Positions 59,458 through 64,000 of a DNA stretch of 64,000 nucleotides are shown here, in pieces. A program made the translations under genes and the position numbers. The notes under the pieces are model-generated. The model was not told the DNA's origin. It worked only from the letters and a program-made list of their open reading frames with translations, and did not search any database. The DNA comes from Nonomuraea sp. MG754425 (GTDB lineage: Bacteria > Actinomycetota > Actinomycetes > Streptosporangiales > Streptosporangiaceae): assembly GCF_021699195.1 (NCBI RefSeq), contig NZ_SSXE01000107.1, positions 1-64,000 of the forward strand, given 5' to 3'. The first letter of the stretch is position 1. The number at the start of each line of letters is the position of its first letter.

Positions 59458-60321
59458 ATGACCGAGCCCAAGACCCACACCCTCGAGGTGCCCGGCGCCA
59501 CCCTCGCCTACGACGTGCGCGAGGCGGAGGAGCCCACCGCGCCGGCCCTGCTGCTGATCGGGTCGCCGATGGACGCCTCCGGCTTCGCCACGCTGGCGGG
59601 CCACTTCACCGACCGCACGGTGGTGACCTACGACCCGCGCGGGGTCGGCCGCAGCAGGCGTACCGACGACACCGGGCCGACCCCCGAGGCACACGCCGAC
59701 GACCTGCACCGGGTGATCGACGCGCTCGGCGGCGCCCCGGTCGACGTCTTCGCCAGCAGCGGGGGCGCGGTCAACGCGCTGGCGCTGGTGGCCCGGCATC
59801 CGGAGCAGGTCCGGGTGCTCGTGGCGCACGAGCCGCCGCTCGCCAAGGTGCTCCCCGATCGTGACAACGCGCTGGCCGCGGTGGCCGGGCTGCGGCAGGC
59901 GTACGAGCGCGAGGGCTTCGGGGCGGGGATGGTGCGGTTCTTCACGCTCACCGGCCACCGGGGCGAGTTCCCCGCCGGGTTCGCCGACCTGCCCGCGCCG
60001 AACCCCGCCGACTTCGGGCTGCCCACGCACGACGACGGCTCCCGCGACGACCCGCTCCTCGGCCAGAACCTCATCTCCTGCATCCACTACGAGCCCGACG
60101 TCGAGGCGCTGCGCGCGGCCTCGACCCGCGTGGTGATCGGGGTCGGGGCCGAGTCCGAGGGTGAGATGGCCCACCGGGGCGGCGTGGGGGTGGCCGGGCT
60201 GCTCGGCACCGAGCCCGTGATCTTCCCCAGCAACCACGGCGGCTTCCTCGGCGACGAGTTCGGCATGCCGGGCGACCCCGACGGATTCGCCGCCACACTC
60301 CGCCAGGTCCTGGGCGGGTAA
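59458..60321 (+). CDS. Alpha/beta hydrolase
   Basis: 287 residues. LLLIGSPMDASGFATLAGHF (about 26-45) is the oxyanion region; DVFASSGGAVNAL (about 96-108) holds the nucleophile elbow, with Ser in A-S-S-G-G instead of the usual G-x-S-x-G; the late His lies in FPSNHGGFL (about 262). ATG 59458 with AAAGGAG upstream. Divergent from the RHS gene. Substrate unknown. Confidence 0.87.
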   Translation: MTEPKTHTLEVPGATLAYDVREAEEPTAPALLLIGSPMDASGFATLAGHFTDRTVVTYDPRGVGRSRRTDDTGPTPEAHADDLHRVIDALGGAPVDVFASSGGAVNALALVARHPEQVRVLVAHEPPLAKVLPDRDNALAAVAGLRQAYEREGFGAGMVRFFTLTGHRGEFPAGFADLPAPNPADFGLPTHDDGSRDDPLLGQNLISCIHYEPDVEALRAASTRVVIGVGAESEGEMAHRGGVGVAGLLGTEPVIFPSNHGGFLGDEFGMPGDPDGFAATLRQVLGG

Positions 60322-60534
60322 CCCGTCCCGGGCGAGTGGCCCGCCCTGGCCGGATGATCCGCCAGGGCGCCTCGCCCGCCACGGCCGGGTTTGCCCGCCG
60401 AGGGCGAGTAGGGCGGCCTGTTCTGGCCAGTTGGCCGGTTCCGGCTGGTCAGCCCACCCCGTCCCGGCCGGGGCGGGCCGTCCTGGCCGGGTGGTGCGGG
60501 CGGTTCTGGCCGGGGATTGCTGTTCGGATCGGGT
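60322..60534. other. Low-complexity GC-rich spacer
   Basis: About 210 bp between the convergent hydrolase and PucR genes. It is rich in CTGGCCGG and related runs that can fold; it probably works as a terminator. No gene recognised. Confidence 0.4.
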
Positions 60535-61602
60535 TCAGCGGCTGTCGGGGGTGCGGAGGTGGGCCGCTTTCAGGCCCAGGTGCACGGCCAGCCGGTCGTC
60601 GCCGTCCGACAGGTCGCGGTGCAGGAGGCGCTCGGCCTTGCCCAGCCGGTAGTAGAGCGTCTGGCGGTGGATGCCGAGTTCGGCGGCCGTCTTCTGCACG
60701 TGTCCCCCGCGGTCGAGGTACACCTCCACGGTCTGGGCCAGCTCGTCGTCCAGCGCCGCGGTCTCGGCGGCCAGTTCGCGCAGGTCCGCCTGGTTCAGCC
60801 GGGCCAGCAGCCGGTGCACGCCGAGGTCCTCCCAGCGGGCGACGGGCGCGTGCCGGGGGAAGTGCTCGGCGATGCGCAGCGCCTGACGCGCCTCGCGCCA
60901 GCTCAGCCAGGCGTCCGCCGGGTCGGCCCGGGGCGCGCCGATGCCGGCCGCGGTGCCGTACGCGCTCCGCACGGTCTCGGCCACCTCCCCCGCCAGGTGG
61001 GCGGGGGCGAGCAGGGCGACGGGAGAGCCGGCGCGGGCCAGGACGCCGCGCGGGAGCGTCCAGAGCGCCGCCACCCGCTCCTGCGACTCGCGTACGGCGA
61101 TGGCCGCGACCGGGCCCGCCACCTCGATGGAGAAGCCGGCCCGCTCCTCCGGGTCGGCCGAGAGCAGGGCGCGCAGGCCGTGCCCGAGGTCCTGGCGGCT
61201 CCTGGCCTCCTGGGCGAGCGCGGCGGCGGCCCGCGCGACGAGCGGGGCCGCGCCCCGCAGGATCTCGTCGGTGAACGCGCCGGAGTCCAGCAGCCACAGG
61301 TAGCCGTAGACGACCTCGCCGTGGCGCAGCGGCCAGCAGATCCTGGACAGCACCTTGAGCTCGGCGTCGGCGGGGATCCTGACGGGCCCGCCGGCCCTGG
61401 CGATGCCGTAGCGTTCGAAGTACTCGCGTACCTCGCCGGTGGCGCGCCGGCGCAGGATCGACTCCTGGCGGACCGTGTCGATGTCGCCGTGCTGCGCCCC
61501 GTAGGCCAGCAGCCGGAACGAGCGGTCCTCCAGCGTCGCGGACGCGCCCAGCCGGGCGGCGATCTCGTCGACGATCTCTTGTAGGTCGGCCGTGTTGTGC
61601 AT
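60535..61602 (-). CDS. PucR family transcriptional regulator (proline-catabolism regulator candidate)
   Basis: 355 residues. The C-terminus has the PucR helix-turn-helix HVQKTAAELGIHRQTLYYRLGKAERL (landmarks GIHRQTLYYRLGK, about 315-327), after a GGDEF-like/CdaR middle (about 130-290) and an N-terminal sensing region. ATG 61602 was chosen; GTG 61623 is possible. It is divergent from proline dehydrogenase, as are PutR/PruR activators in other actinobacteria. Confidence 0.87.
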   Translation of the reverse strand: MHNTADLQEIVDEIAARLGASATLEDRSFRLLAYGAQHGDIDTVRQESILRRRATGEVREYFERYGIARAGGPVRIPADAELKVLSRICWPLRHGEVVYGYLWLLDSGAFTDEILRGAAPLVARAAAALAQEARSRQDLGHGLRALLSADPEERAGFSIEVAGPVAAIAVRESQERVAALWTLPRGVLARAGSPVALLAPAHLAGEVAETVRSAYGTAAGIGAPRADPADAWLSWREARQALRIAEHFPRHAPVARWEDLGVHRLLARLNQADLRELAAETAALDDELAQTVEVYLDRGGHVQKTAAELGIHRQTLYYRLGKAERLLHRDLSDGDDRLAVHLGLKAAHLRTPDSR

Positions 61603-61666
61603 TTGTACGACAGCCTGCCACAACCGGCGTTACGCCCGTCGATGGCCCCCTCTGAGCTGCGGTTTT

Positions 61667-61672
61667 TACACT
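61667..61672 (+). promoter_or_regulatory. -10 box of the proline catabolic operon (leaderless)
   Basis: TACACT ends 6 nt before the proline dehydrogenase ATG at 61679. There is no ribosome site, so a leaderless transcript starting at the ATG is likely. The divergent pucR promoter shares the 76-bp gap. Confidence 0.45.
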
Positions 61673-61678
61673 GAAACC

Positions 61679-62596
61679 ATGCTGGGTCAACTGCTCCTCG
61701 CCGCTTCGAGAAGCGGCGCCGTACGCCGCGCCGTGTCAGGCTTTCCGCTCACGAAGAAGGTCGTGCAGCGGTTCGTCGCGGGTGAGGGCGTCCAGGAGGC
61801 CCGTGCCGCGATCGAACGCCTGCGCGACGCCGGTCTGGCCGTCACCGTGGACCACCTCGGCGAGGAGACGCTGGACGCGCGCGCCGCCGAGGACACCGCC
61901 GACGCGTACATCACGCTGCTGCGGGCCGTCGCACCGCTCGGCCTGGAGACCCGGGGCGAGGTGTCGGTGAAACTGTCGGCCGTCGGGCAGCGGCTCGACG
62001 ACGCCATGGCGCTGGAGCACGCCCGCGAGATCTGCGCCGCCGCGGCGGCGAACGGCTCGACCGTCACGCTCGACATGGAGGACCACACCACGGTCGACTC
62101 CACCCTGTCGATCCTGCGCAAGCTGCGCGAGGACTATCCCTCGACGGGCGTGGCGATCCAGGCGTACCTGTTCCGCAGCGAGCAGGACTGCCACGACCTG
62201 TCCGCGGAGGGCTCCCGCGTACGGCTGGTCAAAGGCGCCTACCGCGAGCCCGCGTCCGTCGCCCACCAAGGGAAGCCCGAGGTGGACAAGGCGTACGTGC
62301 GATGCCTGCGGATCCTCATGGCGGGGAAGGGGTACCCCATGGTGGCCACGCACGACGACCGCATGATCGCGATCACCGAGTTGCTGGCCGACCGCTTCGG
62401 GCGGACGATCGGCGACCACGAGTTCCAGATGCTCTACGGAATCAGGACCGACCGGCAGGAGGCCCTGGCCGGGGCCGGCCACACGGTCCGCGTGTACGTC
62501 CCCTACGGCGACGACTGGTACGGCTACTTCATGCGCCGCCTGGCCGAGCGCCCCGCCAACGTCGCCTTCTTCCTTCGTGCCCTTGGGGGTAAGTAA
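61679..62596 (+). CDS. putA: Proline dehydrogenase
   Basis: 305 residues, the size of stand-alone actinobacterial and Thermus enzymes. SVKLSAVGQRLD (about 97-108), DMEDHTTVDSTL (about 136-147), GVAIQAYLFRSEQD, RLVKGAYREP (about 181-190) and ATHDDRMI (about 221) line the FAD/TIM barrel. It oxidises L-proline to P5C and passes electrons to the respiratory chain. The next gene starts directly after its stop, as expected for a substrate-channelling pair. Confidence 0.93.
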   Translation: MLGQLLLAASRSGAVRRAVSGFPLTKKVVQRFVAGEGVQEARAAIERLRDAGLAVTVDHLGEETLDARAAEDTADAYITLLRAVAPLGLETRGEVSVKLSAVGQRLDDAMALEHAREICAAAAANGSTVTLDMEDHTTVDSTLSILRKLREDYPSTGVAIQAYLFRSEQDCHDLSAEGSRVRLVKGAYREPASVAHQGKPEVDKAYVRCLRILMAGKGYPMVATHDDRMIAITELLADRFGRTIGDHEFQMLYGIRTDRQEALAGAGHTVRVYVPYGDDWYGYFMRRLAERPANVAFFLRALGGK

Positions 62597-64000
62597 ATGG
62601 ATGCCATCAGCAACGTCCCCGTGCCCGAGAACGAGCGCATTCACGGTTACGCGCCCGGCAGCGCCGAGCGGGAGGCGCTGGAGGACCGGATCAAGCAGCT
62701 CACCGGCACGGCGCTCGACCTGACCATGACCATCGGCGGCGAGCAGCGGCTCGGCGGCGGTGTGCCCATCGACGTGGTGCAGCCGCACAACCACGCCTCC
62801 GTCCTGGGCCGTACCAACGACGCTACGGCCCAGGACGTGCGGGATGCCATCGCGGCGGCGCTGGAGGCGGCGCAGGCGTGGCGGGCGCTGTCGTTCGACG
62901 AGCGGGCGGCGATCTTCCTGAAGGCCGCCGACCTGCTGGCGGGCCCGTGGCGGGCGACGCTGAACGCGGCCACCGTCCTGGGCCAGTCGAAGTCGGTGCA
63001 GCAGGCGGAGATCGACGCGGCCTGTGAGCTGATCGACTTCCTGCGCTTCAACGTGGCCTACGCCCGTCAGCTCTACGCCGAGCAGCCGATCTCGTCGCCC
63101 GGCGTGTGGAACCGGATGGAGTACCGGCCGCTCGAGGGCTTCGTGCTGGCGATCACGCCGTTCAACTTCACCGCGATCGCGGGCAACCTGCCGACCTCGG
63201 CCGCCCTGATGGGCAACGTGGTGGTCTGGAAGCCGTCCCCGACGCAGCAGTTCGCCGCGCACTTCACGATGCGGCTGCTGGAGGCGGCGGGGCTGCCCCC
63301 CGGCGTGATCAACCTCGTCACGGGCAACGGCCAGGCCGTCTCCGAGGTCGCGCTGGGCCATCCGGCGCTGGCCGGCATCCACTTCACCGGCTCCACGCCG
63401 ACGTTCCAGCACCTGTGGCGCACGATCGGCGAGAACATCTCCTCCTACCACGGCTACCCGCGTCTCGTCGGGGAGACCGGCGGCAAGGACTTCGTGCTCG
63501 CCCACCCGTCCGCCGACCCGGGCGTGCTGACGACGGCGCTGGTCCGGGGCGCGTTCGAGTACCAGGGGCAGAAGTGCTCGGCGGCGTCGCGGGCCTACGT
63601 GCCGCGCTCGCTGTGGAAGCGCGTGCGTGACGACTTCGTCTCCGTGGCCGAGTCGCTGACGGTGGGCGACGTGGCGGCGGACCTGTCGACGTTCATGGGC
63701 GCGGTCATCGACGAGCGGGCGTTCGCCAAGCACAAGGCGGCGATCGACCGGGCGCGGGCGGCCTCGAACATCGACGTGCTCACCGGCTCCTACGACGACT
63801 CCGTCGGCTACTTCGTCAAGCCGACCGTCCTGGAGTGCGCGGACCCGGCCGACGAGATCTTCGTCAAGGAGTACTTCGGGCCGATCCTCGGCGTGCACGT
63901 CTACGAGGACCGCGACTACGACACGGTCGTGGACCAGATGGAGGGCATCGCCCCGTACGCGCTGACCGGCTCCGTCATCGCCCAGGACCGCTACGCCATC
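62597..64000 (+). CDS. pruA: 1-pyrroline-5-carboxylate dehydrogenase (3' end beyond the window)
   Basis: 468 codons are present and the frame is open at the window end; the family is about 540 residues. ITPFNFTAIAGNLP (about 180), the catalytic Glu in GETGGKDF (about 292) and the catalytic Cys in GQKCSAASRAYV (about 326) are all seen. It oxidises P5C/glutamate semialdehyde to glutamate with NAD. ATG 62597 touches the preceding stop. Confidence 0.95.
   Translation, partial: MDAISNVPVPENERIHGYAPGSAEREALEDRIKQLTGTALDLTMTIGGEQRLGGGVPIDVVQPHNHASVLGRTNDATAQDVRDAIAAALEAAQAWRALSFDERAAIFLKAADLLAGPWRATLNAATVLGQSKSVQQAEIDAACELIDFLRFNVAYARQLYAEQPISSPGVWNRMEYRPLEGFVLAITPFNFTAIAGNLPTSAALMGNVVVWKPSPTQQFAAHFTMRLLEAAGLPPGVINLVTGNGQAVSEVALGHPALAGIHFTGSTPTFQHLWRTIGENISSYHGYPRLVGETGGKDFVLAHPSADPGVLTTALVRGAFEYQGQKCSAASRAYVPRSLWKRVRDDFVSVAESLTVGDVAADLSTFMGAVIDERAFAKHKAAIDRARAASNIDVLTGSYDDSVGYFVKPTVLECADPADEIFVKEYFGPILGVHVYEDRDYDTVVDQMEGIAPYALTGSVIAQDRYAI

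Overview
The window is 64 kb of very GC-rich (about 70% or more) DNA with tightly packed genes, frequent GTG and TTG starts, 4-base start/stop overlaps and many probable leaderless promoters. The gene families (F420-type LLM oxidoreductase, ECF42/DGPF pair, SigB/F-type sigma factor with partner-switching proteins, XRE-TPR regulators, PucR-controlled proline catabolism) point to a filamentous actinomycete. Streptosporangiales such as Nonomuraea are plausible, but this is an inference from gene content. I see no rRNA and no CRISPR array; one tRNA is present.

Layout. 0-6 kb: a SWIM zinc-finger protein, then a peptidase run (C39-like, S9 prolyl oligopeptidase, M20). 5.7-12.4 kb: DUF427, PAP2-like and nucleotidyltransferase genes, an RsbW-like ATPase, a P450, an ECF42 sigma factor with its DGPF partner, and a LuxR regulator. 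12.5-16 kb: a TRAP-TAXI transporter (fused permease, TAXI lipoprotein, DUF1850). 16-21 kb: CorA, two DUF72 proteins, a YibE/F membrane protein and NAD kinase.

21-41 kb is a large sugar-acid (aldarate) catabolic region. It holds glucarate dehydratase, 5-dehydro-4-deoxyglucarate dehydratase, a LysR regulator, a complete tripartite tricarboxylate transporter (TctCBA), a universal stress protein, a second glucarate-dehydratase-like enolase, a FadR-type GntR regulator and two damaged talarate/galactarate dehydratase paralogs. A P450 / ferredoxin-reductase fusion / LLM cassette follows, then an FAD/Fe-S hydroxyacid dehydrogenase, an FAH-family hydrolase, an SMP-30 lactonase and an IclR regulator. 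Together these would import aldarates, dehydrate them and feed 2-oxo acids to central metabolism.

42.5-47 kb is accessory DNA next to tRNA-Pro(GGG). It carries a decayed HigBA-like toxin-antitoxin pair, a broken XRE-associated gene, an XRE-TPR regulator with two small partners, and a GntR fragment abutting an integrase fragment: the remains of an integrated element.

47-54.5 kb is a general-stress/partner-switching cluster: two related small proteins, a small membrane protein, an RsbW-type kinase, a SigB/F-type sigma factor, a STAS anti-anti-sigma factor, a GAF-ANTAR protein and an RsbU-like protein whose phosphatase motifs are degenerate. A GT4 glycosyltransferase follows behind a SigF-like promoter. 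54.4-59.3 kb holds a 1519-residue RHS polymorphic toxin with a TreTu-like C-terminus and an overlapping candidate immunity gene. 59.4-64 kb holds an alpha/beta hydrolase and proline catabolism (PucR regulator, proline dehydrogenase, P5C dehydrogenase running off the window).

The observations most worth a second look are the two talarate dehydratase paralogs broken at exactly the same base, the RsbU-like protein lacking canonical metal-binding Asp residues, the RHS toxin/immunity pair, and the deletion scar beside tRNA-Pro.
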